A model generated the notes under the pieces. The model searched no databases, had not been told where the DNA came from, and was given only the letters and a program-made list of their open reading frames with translations. The translations under genes were made by a program, and so were the position numbers. A stretch of 64,000 nucleotides of DNA from Solenopsis invicta (lineage: Eukaryota; Arthropoda; Insecta; Hymenoptera; Formicidae): the NCBI RefSeq assembly GCF_016802725.1, contig NC_052665.1, positions 22,138,501-22,202,500 of the forward strand. The letters are read 5' to 3'. Below, in pieces: positions 9,552 to 21,400 of the stretch (its first letter is position 1; each line of letters opens with the position of its first letter).

Positions 9552-12536
9552 TCAACTCCCTCCTTTAGTTTCATATCCCACGCAGTCCTGCAGGATGTAT
9601 GCACTAGTCTCTTCTATGCTGCAGATTGGGCATCTTTTATCTTCAGCAGCTCCTCTTGCAAAGAGTGTGCTGTTTATTGGGCCATAGCCCGTCAGAATGA
9701 ATGTACTTTTTTTGCTTGGTTTAAACCAGTCGTTTTGCCGTGAGAAAGTGATTTTTTTTTTTATGAAGCGGTAGGTTAATCTACCATGTTCCTCTTCTGT
9801 CCATCTTCTCTGCCATTCTCTTTCCACTTCTTCTTTGATTTGGATGATCTTGTCCTCTACGTTCCTATCCCTTGTATCTACCTTAGCTCTATATGTATAG
9901 CCCTTCCATTGTACATCGTTGTTCCTTTTCATCTTGTTTATAATGCCTTGCTGGATTATTTCTAAGTCAAGCGGCATCAGCCCACTGATAACTTGCATGG
10001 CGCTTGTCGATGTGGTTCTGCATGCCTTTGTGATCACCAGAAGCAGCGCCCGCTGTGCTGCTGCAATGTGTCTTTTGACTAGGGCTTGCGGTACTTTGTC
10101 GTACCACAGCGCGGCTGCGTATGTGGCAATTGGGATTGCCACTGCTTTGTATAGAGTTCTGAGCACGTTCTTCTTTAGGCCCCATTCATCTCTAGCGACC
10201 CTTCTGATTTGCATCACAAATTTGACTAATTTTTTTTCTCTTAGGTTCTTTGCATGTGTTACAAAGTTTAATTTGGCATCGATTTGCACACCTAGGTATT
10301 TTACTTCTGAGGCAAATTTGATATTTTGGTTCCCAAGCTTTATTCTAGGCATTCTTTCTTTGTCTAGCTTTCCCTTTATTAGGAGTGCCGTTGCTTTTGC
10401 CGCAGATACTCTTAGCTTGTGTAAGACGCACCATTTGTCGACGGTCTCAATTATTTTTCCTCCTATTTTTTCCAGTTCTGATCTTGAGTTACCCTTGATC
10501 AGAATCGCCAGATCATCTGCGTAAGCTATTGTGACTACTTCCTCGTTTGCATCCGAGAGTCTGTTTAATAGTGCATCCATGCAGAAGTTCCACATCGTTG
10601 GGCCTATTATTGAGCCCTGTGGGCATCCTTTCTGCATGTACCTATGGGCTTTTTTGAAGTTGGATTTTACCACCACTTTCCTTTTGCTAAAGTATTTTTC
10701 CACAATATCGACCAGGGTACCGCTGCAGTTTGCCCTGATTAGCCTGTTCTTGATTGCTTGCCACCAGAGGTTATCAAAGGCCCCTTCAATATCGATAAAA
10801 AGGGCTACTACGTACTTCTTATTGGTGCTCAGTCCTTCCTTAAAAGTGATAAGTGCGTCTTCCGTAGAGCAGCCCGGTTTAAAACCAAACTGTCTATTAT
10901 TTTCCAGGCCCGACTCTTTGTAGCATGTGATAACTCTGTTGATCAGAATTTTTTCGAAGACCTTTGTCGCTGTTGGTAATAGTGCGATTGGCCTATACGA
11001 ATTTATTTTGCCTCTGTCTTTATTACTGTCTTTTAGTATGATGCGTAGTGAAGCGGTTTTCCATTCATTTGGAAACGTCCGTTCCCTTAGGCACTTATTT
11101 AATATAAGACTTAACGCAGTCTTGTTGTTTGCCCATACTGCTTTAATTATCTCACCTTTTATGCCGTCAGCCCCTGGGGCTTTATTTCTTTTTATCTTCT
11201 TGACAGCGTGGTCTATTTCCTCTTCTGAGATATCTTATTCCAGGTTACTGTTGCTATATCTTTTGTTTTGTGACCTTAGTTCACGATGTATATCACCTTC
11301 TTTCTTATTATCCGCCGGTATGCATTTGTCAAGTAGAGCGTCCATCGTTTCCGTCCAATTTTGCGTTTTTTCTCCTGAGAGCAGGGTGAGTGTGCAGAAA
11401 TAGTTTGGTCTTTTTATTTTATCGCAGACTATCTTGTATACGATACTCCAAGGATCCTCGTTCCCAACTTTTGTGACGAAGACTCTCCAGGCACTCGTTT
11501 TTTCTTTCTTTATTTGCGAAACGTATTTGTTTCTTATTTCTCTGTAGCGCCTTTCATGCTCGATCACATTTTCAAGGTGCATTTTTCTCGCCCGAACGAG
11601 TTGCTTCTTGGCTTTGTTTGACCGTGCTCGTAGCGCTGATAATTCATCAGTCCACCATGGAGCCGTTTTGCTCGCTAGCCTCCTCCTTGGGATAAATTTG
11701 TCACTTATTTTGCCAAGTGTTTTATTAAATAACTCTATTGCCCTATTGGCGTTGCTACTTTTGATATCGTCTAATAGAGCCCCGCAAAACTGTGTTTTAA
11801 TCAATGTACCAAAGGATTCCCAGTTTGCTTTCCTCAGGTTGTAGCCGGTTTGCACGCTCCATTTATTCCTCATTGGCGCCCTCTCTTTAATCTCAAAAGT
11901 TATGAGATTATGGTTGCTTGTGGTATCCACTCTCCAGTTTTTTAGGCTATTTGCCATATTTCCGCTTGCAAGAGTGACGTCAATGTTTGATTCTCCTCGG
12001 TCTGTTAGATACGTGTGCGGGTTATTTGGTTTGTTGATAATGCACAAGTTATGTCTCATGATAAACTCTTTCAGTTCTCTTCCCCTTTCATCCGTGGTGT
12101 CCGAGAACCACCAGTCTGATCTGGCGTTTGCGTCCATTGTGAGTATTATCTTATTTCCAGATAGGTTACACATGATGTTTTCTAGGTCGTCTAGAATTGG
12201 CCTAATATCTATTGAGAACTGAAAGTATACATTTACAATGTGGAGTTGCTCATGCTTTGTGCACACTTGAAAACACATGATGTGTTCCGACTCTAGGTCT
12301 GTGTTTTGGAAAATGTTTAGGTTACCTTCTCTAATGACCGAGGCTACCCACGCGTTCTCTTTGACGGGTTGTATGACCTTTTGCCCTGGAGTTGTATAGG
12401 CCCTTATTTTCCCTTTATATGCGTATGGCTCTTGTATGCATAGGATGTCCAGGTTGTATTCGTTGAATATCTTCTGTAGGTTTGTCGCTGCAGCGTGCGA
12501 CCTTTGAGCATTTATTTGGGCAATTTTTAGTTCCAT
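9552..12536 (-). pseudogene. R1-type LINE ORF2: endonuclease and reverse transcriptase, one stop
   Basis: The start MELKIAQINAQRSHAA is the typical N-terminus of an APE-type endonuclease. It is followed by LDILCIQEPY, TMDANARSDWW (an R1-like form of the GDFN block), SNIDVTLAS and TTSNHNLITFEI. The RT part has FIDIEGAFDNLWW, CPQGSIIGPTMWNF and YADDLAILI with an intact YADD motif. A thumb (VKYLGVQIDAKLNF) and a C-terminal Cys-rich end (CPICSIEETSAYILQDC) follow. The reading frame is continuous over about 995 codons except for one TAA at 11235-11237, between endonuclease and RT, so this copy is only lightly decayed. It starts just after ORF1 ends, as usual for R1-type elements. Confidence 0.8.
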
Positions 12537-12539
12537 TAC

Positions 12540-13754
12540 ACTTTGTTGTGGTATACTCTCACGTGTTTAAGATATTTTGGACAGTCTTTGCTTCGCACGC
12601 TATGCTTATTATCTTTGCGTCTTGTGCGAGTGCAATTTATGCAGCTCGGTTCTGCGCCTTTGTCGCAGTCCTTTTTGAGGTGCTCTTTGCTACCACAGGT
12701 CTCTGATCTGGAGCCGAACAGACTTTTGCGGTGTGTCCGTATAAGTGGCACTTGAAGCATCTGACCACGTTTACGTACTCCTTGACCCTATATCTCCTCC
12801 ATTGGACATAAGCCCTGCCTTTATTTATTATAAAACTAGCATGAGTTCCCGGCATTTGTATTATCCAGTTTATGCTATTTGTTTTTGTTTTATAGCTGTA
12901 TTTAATTGAGGTTTTATTTTTTAATCTATTTAGCTCATCTTCATTTAGGTGCAAAGTTTTTATTGATTAAGTCATTACAGACTTCTTCTCCTGAAAGGTT
13001 GTTTTCAATGTCATAAATAATTATCGAGGGAGGAGTTTTCTTTGGTTCTTCGAGCTTTAATTTTTTCTTACCTAGGTCTACTTTCTTTAGTAGATTTACG
13101 TCCTCTTTACTATCTAATTCTATGATTAATCCTTTCCTCCTCATTTGTTTTATTCCCTGAATCTTTAGCTTTTCCTTGACTGTTTTTAGTTCATTTGTTA
13201 GTTGTTCTTATTTCTTCGTTTGTCCTCCCGTCCTTATCACCTTCCTCTGGCTTTATTAATACTACTTCTTTATTATTAGTATAGCAACTATTTCTAATAG
13301 TACTCTGTTCTCTTCTTTTTTCGAGGAGGGATTGGCCTTCAGTGATTTGAGCGTATGATCTGGGCGCAGCTTTTTGACGGTCAAGGTGGAATATGAGTTT
13401 TTCCCTCTCTATGATTTCTTCTTGCAATTTTCCTTCTAGAATCATCCATTTTGACAGTATGAATTTGATCGCATTTTTGCTAATCTTATTGTTTTCGTTG
13501 AAAAGGAAGTCCTCCAAGCCTTTTCTCTCCTTTCTTAAGTATTTGAGCGTTATTTTTCCTGGTTTCTCCGTCTCTGTCATTTTTCCTGCTTTCCCGTCCC
13601 TTTCTTGCGAGTTTGTTCCCGGTGTTATCCTCGTTGGTTCGGATTGCGGATGTTTGTCGTGTTTGTCGGACTCCGAGTCCGAATCTTTCGAAGAGTGTGT
13701 TGCTAGTTCTTGCGAAGATCGGCGAATCGAGTCCCTTTTTTCGAAGGGGTTCAA
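12540..13754 (-). pseudogene. R1-type LINE ORF1 (gag-like, CCHC knuckles), frameshifted
   Basis: This is the nucleic-acid-binding ORF1. The N-terminal 187 codons are charged and hydrophilic (MNPFEKRDSIRRSSQ...). A second frame continues MRRKGLIIELDSKEDVNLL, and a third gives VVRCFKCHLYGHTAKVC, a CCHC zinc knuckle. Further Cys/His pairs (CGSKEHLKKDC, CINCTRTRR) lie close to the ORF2 start. Three knuckles before ORF2 are the usual R1-clade layout. At least two frameshifts (near 13190 and 12950) and one near 12740 break it. Confidence 0.7.
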
Positions 13755-13900
13755 AACTTGTGGCTAGTATGGCGAGTCGTTGGATGTTGCGCTTGCGTTT
13801 CCAGGCGGGGTTCCAGTAGAAGTCGTTCTTGTTTTGTGTAAAGTTGTTTTTAGTTTGGTTAAGTTTAATTTTAAGTTTCGTTCCGTCATTTTGATCCGAC

Positions 13901-14900
13901 GAGTATGGTGAGAAGAGAAGTCCACCCTGGCAGAGCTCCCGTGCCGAGGGTAAGCCTATTGCTCCGAGGGGTCGGCAGGTGCCCCCCGCAGTGCCCCCGG
14001 AGTGATCGCTAAAGGCTGGCTATTGCAAATTGCGTTCCCTCCCCAGTCATGCATCCCTTCACCGCGGATCACAGCTTGGGATTAGAAGGATTTTTTATAG
14101 AGGTTAACCTTCCTCGCGGCCCGGGCGGCTAAGCCACGACCCCCGGCCCCTAGAGACATGACCTAGAGGTTATGGTGTGTGTCGGAGAACACCCAAAGAT
14201 CCCCATAACGTCGCGACAGCATTTAGCCATCTGTTTCCGGCTGGTTACGGAATCAAATGCCCAGGAGTACCACGAGGAGGTAGCTGTGCGGCTTGAGCAT
14301 GAGAGGCTAAGTGAGTAAGAGTCTGTAATACGCGTCATACTCCAGCTATGTTTCAACCTAACCTTGTTCAACTGTCATTCAGAGCCAATATCTCCAGGTA
14401 TCTTGCACGAATCAGACTCGCGGGTTCTACGACGGTTGTCAGCCCTGCGCACTGGACTTCGTAAAGCCAGGACACATGTCGTTAGCTTCGTTGCAAGGGC
14501 ATGTTTCCTCAGGGTGAGCGAAAGTCATGTTACTCTCAGGCTACTAATGCCGACCCTGCTTGCAATATATACTCGCATAAAATGCGTGAGTTTACAATTG
14601 AGAGCTCAGAGTGGATGGGGACATCCCCGATTGGGAAGCGCCCTTACACCCACCCCTGCTCCGGCTGGTCGTCGATTTTATAATGCGCGTCCCAGGCTAG
14701 TCCTAGGCCCAAATACCTGTCTGATTGGGTGGCGCAGCGGAGACAAGGCTTCGAAAAGGGGAGTGGAATGCTTGCGCATTAATCACACTACTACCCTGTG
14801 ATCCATAGTCACTCCAGATCCATCGGTCAGGAGCTTTTTGCTTGACGCCTACTCCTAAGGTGAGCGCTTCCTGAGCTGCCACAGCTTTTCTTTTACGGCT
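13901..14900. other. GC-rich unassigned block between two LINEs
   Basis: About 1 kb of moderately GC-rich DNA that differs from the AT-rich spacers elsewhere. Open frames on either strand are short and low in structure. It may hold 5' UTR of the LINE at 14940 or an older TE. A phrase GGGTGGCGCAGCGGAGACAAG near 14730 matches a polymerase III A box (TGGCGCAGCGG), but I found no B box at the right distance. I do not assign it. Confidence 0.4.
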
Positions 14901-15941
14901 TTTCGCCTGTCACCGCCGCCTAACCTCACACTTCGGACCGGCTCACTAGTGCTAGTTTCCACCGTCAGCTGTTCGAGTCCGTTCTTGCGCGCCGCACTCT
15001 GCCTGTCTGCGCGCGCCGCTCTAAGGTTTGTTCATATCCGACGCGCTTGCCTGCGCGCGTCGCCTTTGGTCCGAACGTAAGTTGTCCGCCAATCAGCTGT
15101 TTTTCACCATGCCGCTTGCTGGCACTAGTTGTAAGCGTTTCATTTCCGCTTCTGATGCCCTGTGCTGCGACCGCAATCCAAAGCACATCTTTCACGAGGA
15201 CTGCGCGCATGGTCTGCTTGATTCTGAGTCGGGGTTTCTCGACCCCTCGGTGTTCCCCTGCCCCACATGCTGCGGGCAAGGCCTCCCTGGACGCCTGTCG
15301 GATTCTCGTGGTCCCGTGGCGATTGGCGATGGCGTGGCGGCGGCTGCGTCCGCTCAGCCGGACCCCGTGAGGGATCTTCTCGCCGTGATGCTGGCCAAGA
15401 TCGAGGGCATTGAATGCCAGCTGCGGGACCTGCCTGCGATGCGGGATCATCTGGGGGAGCTTCCCGCCATGAGGGCGCAGTTGGCCTCCCTAGAGCGCGG
15501 CGTCCAGCAATCCCTGGCCGCCATAGAGGCCAGGACGGAGGAACTGGCGGCATCCGTGCGCCTAGTCGACGAGAGACAGGCCGACCTCGATGCCCGCGTC
15601 CGTGTCTTGGAGGCGCTGCTTTCTGGCGGTGCGTGCGCCCCATCGAGCGATATCGAGGAGCGGCTGGACGCGCTTGAGCGTGCCAAGCTCAACAGCGAAT
15701 TCATTCTCTTTGGCGTGAAGAAGCTCCCCGCTGAGAATACCTGCGCTGTCGTTGCGAGCGTTGCCGCTGCGCTCGGGGTCGCCGTGTCTCCCGGTGCGTT
15801 GTCCTGCTCGCGCATCCCATCCAAGGGGGATCGTCCGCAACCTATTATTGTCAGATTTCCTTCCAATGAGATGCGCAATCGGTGGATTGATGGGAAGAGG
15901 ACCAAGGGTGTCTTCGAGAGCGCGGTGGTGTCGGTTGAGCT

Positions 15942-18010
15942 TTTTTTTTTTGGTAACGGAGAGGAAATGCGTTACCGCATACCCTAGGCCCCGGGGGAGG
16001 CTTGGTGGTTATGTGGGGTTCTTCCCCGCCAACGACGCGACGTGTCGGCGGGGACATACCCACTAAAACCTCTCCGGGTGTCCTGCCCTGGGTCCGTGAC
16101 TGGGGGGCTCCGGGAACGCGTGCAGCATGCTTCCGGAGCCCCTCGGACCCAGTCGGCCTAGGCCGATTCGACACGCCGAGTGTACCCTAACGTGGGCACA
16201 CCTGGCAGGGCTTGTGGGCCTGATTTGCCCTAGGTCGGGGGAGGGGGACACCAGCCCCCCCCCTCCGCCTCTTCCCCTGATGGTTTGGTGGTAAAGCCCG
16301 GGGTATCCGGCCCCCGCCGCAGCCCCGGACCTCTTTGCGCCGCGCTGACGGCGGCGCGGTCCTCCTAACTACCCTGGGGGCGGAGAGGGAGAAACTTCCC
16401 TCTCCACCCTCCCCTGCGAGGCAGAGGGGGGGGGTACGGCTCCGCGTTAACATCGCAGAGTCGTCCCCCCCGGACCGTCAGGTCAGGTCTGCCTCGCCGG
16501 GTTCACCGTTATAGCAAAGGGCCCCCCTCCTCCCATGACTGCGCGTCCCGAAGGCGGGGCCAGCAGCCGCTGGGGAGGAGGGTCGCCCCCTCTCTGTGTT
16601 AGAGCCGTCGCTCTCCTCCTCCTCCTTAATTGTGGGAAGGGAGGGGGCGACGGCAGCTGATCGCCCGCACCCCCGCCGCCTTTTGGCTGACAGGCCACTG
16701 CGGCCTGAGGGGCGGGGGGCGGGCCTTCTTCTTCTTCGGGGCGGCCGGGAAGGAGCCAAGGTGGGTCATGGCCCCCGTCCCCGCCGCCCCTGTCTCCGTT
16801 GTTTTCGCCGGGGGGCATACGTCTCCCCGACCTCCTCTCCCTGATGGTTTCGGCCTCCTCCTTCTGCCGCATTACTTGCTCGCAGAAGGAGGAGACCGCG
16901 ACCCAAGCGCTCTCCCTGCGGACCATTTGGCTAATGATGGCCCGCAGGGAGAGATCGTCGCCGATTTCTCTTCTTAGGACTCCGCGCAGCTCCTCCCACG
17001 CTGGACAGTGTTCCAGCGTGTGCTGCGCGGAGTCCCTTTCGGCGTCGCAATGGTGGCACTGCGTCGTCGGCTCCTTCCTTATTCTGCACAAGTACTCACC
17101 GAAGCAGCCATGCCCGGTGAGCACCTGTGTCGTCCGGTAGGACAAGCCGCTCCAAGGGCGGCCCACCCATTCGTCCAAGTGGGGTAGGACGGCCTCCAAG
17201 ATCCGAGATCCCGCCGCCGGCGGGTCATTGGCGAGACTCTCCCGCCAAGACCTGATGGCCCGCCGGCGAGCCCTTTCTCGCAATAGCGCGGCGACCCTGG
17301 GGGTAACCACTCCCCCCTGCATGCGGACGGCCTTAGCCCTGGCATATGACCATGCCAGGGCGTCGGCCGTGAATTCCGCTGGGGGGAGCCCCGCCTGTAC
17401 TAAGGTCGCCGCGCTAGGGGCGGTGCGATAGGCGCGCACGATCCTCCGCGCCAGCCGCCGCTGCACGGCGTGCAGCACGTCTCTTATGCGGCGGCTGGCC
17501 AACGCCTCGCGAAACCAGACCGGAGCACCGTACAGCGCCCCGGCCATGGTCGCGTAAGCGTATGCGCGCCTCGCACCTACTCCCGGACCTCAGAGGTTGG
17601 GCATCAACCCCAGAAGGGCACCCGTCATTTTGCCCAATCGCTGGGCCAATTTGTCGAAGTGCTCGACAAAGGCCCAACGACCGTCCAATTGCAATCCCAG
17701 GTATTTGAGGGTTGCCTCCACTCGGACTTGGATGTTGTCCACCCGGACGAAGGCCCGGGGCGGTACCCGGGAAGAGCCATTATGGAAAAAAATGGCTTCC
17801 GTCTTCTCCGGGGCCACCCTCAAGTCCAGACTCTTGATGGAGCCGACGACGCAGTTCACCGCCCACTTGCCCATGGCAATCGCCATCACCCAGGAGGCTC
17901 CCCGGGCTACCACGAACGTGTCGTCGGCGTAACCAACGACGTGGCAGCCAGGGGGGAGGGCCACACAGAGTACTTTGTCATATGCGGCGTTCCAAAGCAG
18001 GGGGCCCAGA
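15942..18010 (-). mobile_element. Nested 5'-truncated R1-type LINE with 15-bp target duplication
   Basis: The identical 15-mer GGTGTCGGTTGAGCT flanks the insertion at 15927-15941 and 18011-18025. A T-run at 15941-15951 is the poly-A tail of a - strand element. The 5' end is truncated inside the RT palm. The body is much more GC-rich than its surroundings. All three marks (target duplication, poly-A, 5' truncation) are the signature of target-primed reverse transcription. Confidence 0.9.
16483..18010 (-). pseudogene. RT C-terminal half of the nested LINE, frameshifted
   Basis: The first frame (to about 17590) reads GPLLWNAAYDKVL, then GYADDTFVVARG with an intact YADD motif, then KTEAIFFHNG and LKYLGLQLDGRW. 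After a frameshift near 17570 the second frame continues the thumb and C-terminal region: ALYGAPVWF, RRLARRIVRAYRT and a zinc-knuckle-like CHHCDAERDSAQHTLEHC. The last pattern (C-x2-C...H-x4-C) is typical of R1-clade LINEs. A Pro/Gly/Arg-rich tail and a GC-rich 3' UTR follow. The first few codons of the open frame belong to the host LINE. Confidence 0.75.
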
Positions 18011-18419
18011 GGTGTCGGTTGAGCTCTCCGGATCAAGAATCGAGGTCAACGAGGCTGACATCAACTACTAGGAATAATTTCAGCGAAGCGAGGCGTGCTG
18101 TGCGGGATGGCAAACTACATCGCGCCTGGGTCCGCAACGGCCTGGTCTTCGTCAGGCGTCACGCCGACACTTCGCCCATTAGGATTCGTGATCGCGAGCA
18201 TCTCAACGGTCTGACGGCTGGTCCCCCGCCTCCGGTCGCCGCCTCGTGCGCTGCATCGGGCGCTGTGGCCGCGGCGACTTCTTCATCTGTGGCGTCTGGG
18301 CCCCGTCCGCGGCAGGCGCCCGCTGTCAGGCCCCGTGCACCCCCGGCTGCCTCTGGCAGCGCGTCCGGGACCGCCTATAGAACTGCCACTCAACCTTCAT
18401 CTGCTCGCAGGGCCTGACG

Positions 18420-21400
18420 CGCATCTGCCGCTGCGGTTAACGGTCCTCTCCAGCTCTGTCACGTTAACTGTCAGTCCCTTCTCCCCCACTTTAGCGATTT
18501 CCTGGATTACTTCTCGCGTAATCAGTATGACATTATCGCCATGTCGGAGACGTGGCTTAAGCCCCCCGCTTTGGACAATCTAGTTCGCCTCCCCGGTTTC
18601 TCGCTCCTGCGAGTTGACAGGGGGGAGGGGGATTGGCGTTTACGTGCGCAACGGACTCTTGGCGTGCGTGCTGGCATCCTCGCCCACGCATTACTGCGGC
18701 CAGCCCAAATACTTGCTGGTCCGTATCTCCACAGCGGCCATTCTTGTTAGCGATCGTCTATCGGCCGCCTAAGCTGGACTACATCGTCAATTTTCGGCAG
18801 GATTTTGAAAGATTTCTCCCATCCTTCCCAGCCGCGGTTGTGATCAGCGACTTCAATATAGATTTAAACCGACGTTCTTTTGATGCCGACTCCCTGCATG
18901 ACTTCTGCAAAAGCAATCACTTTTTCATAGTCCCATACGCCGCTACTCATCATACTGCCACGTCGCACACACGAATAGACCATTGCTTTGTTAGCAATCG
19001 GTCTTTTGTGTTGTTGCACTTTCAATGTGCCCTCTCTTTTCTGTCCTGTCACGACCTGATCGGAGTCACCCTGGATTGCAACTTTAACAGACTCCCGCCT
19101 CGTGTTATTTCGGTTTGCGGTCTCTCAAAACTGAACCCCGTGACGTTACTTGGCTTCCTGGGTGCCCTCGACTGGGCCTCTTTCTACCGGTCTAATGAGC
19201 TGGACGACATGACTGCCACTCTTACTTTCTCAACACTGCTCTCGACACCCTTGCTCCGCTTTACTCCATCCGCACTAGAAGATCTCCGGCCCCCTGGATC
19301 GATCAGAATATTCGGCTTACGATGCGCGCCAGGGACTCTGCCAGCAGAGTATACCCTCGGCATCCTTCACCCGTCAATCTCGCTAATTTCCGCTCTTTGC
19401 GTAATAGAGTGAGCGCTCTCTTGGACGCCGCCAAGAACGCCTATCTCGGCCGGCGCTTGGATACCGCGGCCTCTCCTACACGGCTATGGTCTGAGCTTCG
19501 GTCGCTCGGCCTGGCCAGGCCACGATCCTCCGCCTTGCCTCCTGACCTCTCCCTTGATCAGCTTAATTCCTTCTTCTCCTCTCCCTGCCTCCTTCCTCTC
19601 CTTTCTCTTACCCCCTGCCCTCCTCCTCCCTCTTCTACGTTAATCCCTCTCCCCTCTCTCCCTGGTTCTCTTCTCTCTTCATCTGCCGCCTTATCCGATT
19701 CGTCTTCTTTTTACTTCCTACACATTACTCCTGACACTCTCCTGAGGGCGCTCACCCGGTGCTCATCCAATGCCGCCGGACTCAACAACCTCAGTCGGCA
19801 TTTCATCCTCGACTCTCTCCCCATCACTTTCCTATCCTCGAACTCCTAAATCTCTTACTCAATTCCTCTACTTTCCCCTTGTTGAAAAACCGGCAGTTCG
19901 TAATTCAAAATCTGGAAAAGCGGACACATAACTGTGTCAATATTGGAGCTTGTTTTCGTTCAACTAGTTTGTAAATTTAAATATTAGATGTCATAGCTTA
20001 ATATGTCAAGCGCGCTTATTTTCAAAATAACACGTTAATCTCTCAATACCGAGGTCAGAACAATATTGACCATTGGACAGAATTTCGCGCCAATAATCTC
20101 GTCCCCTCCAACGGGGCTTGTTCGATCCGATTTTCGGGCACCACCGAAGTACGCGCGATATAGTCGGGAGATTCACCGAAGCACCGTAGAACGAGCGACA
20201 TCGAACCTTCGGAATCACGGGTCGATTATTACCGCTCTTTTGATTCAAGCGCAGCGCGACGGCTCACCGCTCCATCACCACAGTGCCACGGAGTGTCGGA
20301 AGCGGGAGTTTGTAACAAAAAACATTGTAAAGTTTAAATAAAATTTATCAGTGTTTGACTCCATCAAATCGAGAGTTCTTCCTGGATGACTACGCCTTCT
20401 GACCCCGCTGATATTGAGACTGAAGGGATATGTTCGGTGCTCGTCTCGATACGACGGTGTGAGCCAGAGCGCGATCGTGCTCAATTGACATCACGGTCCT
20501 TCTGACGATCAACTCGGCTGAATCTCGACGTGTCGTTTGACACACTCAGCATCCTTTGCGCTTTACTAAGCGAAGCCGGCGTTCGCGGACATCGCGAGAT
20601 TTTTAAAATCGCGTCCGCAACACCCCTCGTCGTGGAAGCGCTCTCACGTCATTCCTCTTCCCAAAGTCACAGCTCCTTCCTCTCCCTCCGACTATCGGCC
20701 TATTTCTCTCCTATGCTTCCTTTCCAAGGTCCTGGAGCACATCGTCTTCGACCAGCTGTCCTTCCATTTTTCCTCTCTCCATCTTTTTGATCCCCTTCAG
20801 TCCAACTTCCGTCGCAGCTGCAGCACTCAAACTGCCTTGGTTAAACTAGCGGATGATGTTAGGCAGGCGGTTGACCTTAGAAGAACTAACTCTTCTTATC
20901 CTGTTTGATTTTTCTAAGGCCTTCGACTCCGTCAGTCATGATTTACTCCTGCGTAAACTCACGCATTTCTGTATCTCTCCACCGGTCATCCGCTGGTTCG
21001 AATCTTACCTTTCCGGCAGAAGTCAGCGCGTCCGTGGACGCGACGGTTTCTCATCTTGGTCCTCTATCCGGATCGACATCCCTTAGGGCTCTGTTCTCGG
21101 TCCCCTACTCTTTGCTCTCTACATCAATGACTTACGATCCGTTATCTGCCACAGTCGACATATTCTTTACGCTGACGATTTGCAAAACTATATCGACTTT
21201 CCTCCTGCAGACCTTAAGCACGTACTTGATAGGATCAGGAAGGACATCTTCGCGGTTGAGCGGTGGACGCGCATCAACTGTCTTACACTAAATGCCAAGA
21301 AAACCGTGGCTACTCTTTTGGGCAGCGCCCGCTATGTTAACAACATCCGCGCGAATAACGAGATAATCCTTGAACTCAATAATACTCCTATTAAAGTCAC

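Larger units (their letters stand above)
8821..13900 (-). mobile_element. R1-type non-LTR retrotransposon, near full length
   Basis: Order on the - strand: 5' UTR near 13900, ORF1 (gag with zinc knuckles), ORF2 (endonuclease plus RT), a roughly 700-bp 3' UTR with a CT microsatellite, an AATAAA-like signal near 8862 and a (TCTA)n tail at 8823-8853. The ORF2 motifs resemble the R1 clade of arthropod LINEs. It sits in a LINE relic rather than in 28S rDNA, so it is either a non-rDNA member or a dispersed copy. The left junction lies inside (TAGA)n, either the element's own tail or its target. No target duplication was found. Confidence 0.7.
15109..18417 (+). pseudogene. LINE ORF1 with PHD/RING-like Cys cluster and coiled coil, split by an insertion
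   Basis: The start chosen is the ATG in CACCATG at 15109. Residues about 12-60 have Cys/His spacing like a cross-brace zinc finger: CC near the start, then HIFHEDC and CPTC. A long Leu/Glu/Arg-rich stretch with heptad-like spacing (coiled coil, about 85-195) follows. Next is an ORF1p-type RNA-binding segment (LNSEFILFGVKKL, SCSRIPSKGD, PIIVRFPS). Reading stops at 15942, where another LINE inserted, and resumes after 18010 with NNFSEARRAVRDGKLHRAWV and GLVFVRRHADTSP, a typical ORF1p C-terminal domain. A frameshift near 18068 separates these. CR1-like ORF1 proteins often carry a PHD finger. Confidence 0.65.

Noticed and set aside
14730..14760. tRNA-like A box as the start of a SINE
   Set aside because: No B box at the right distance and no second copy.
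14364..14801. 145-codon + strand frame in the GC-rich block
   Set aside because: No motif, no repeated homologue in the window, and composition expected by chance in GC-rich DNA.
17470..18417. 315-codon + strand open frame as a separate gene
   Set aside because: Its first half is the antisense of the nested LINE's RT and its second half is the C-terminus of the host LINE ORF1. It only looks continuous across the junction.
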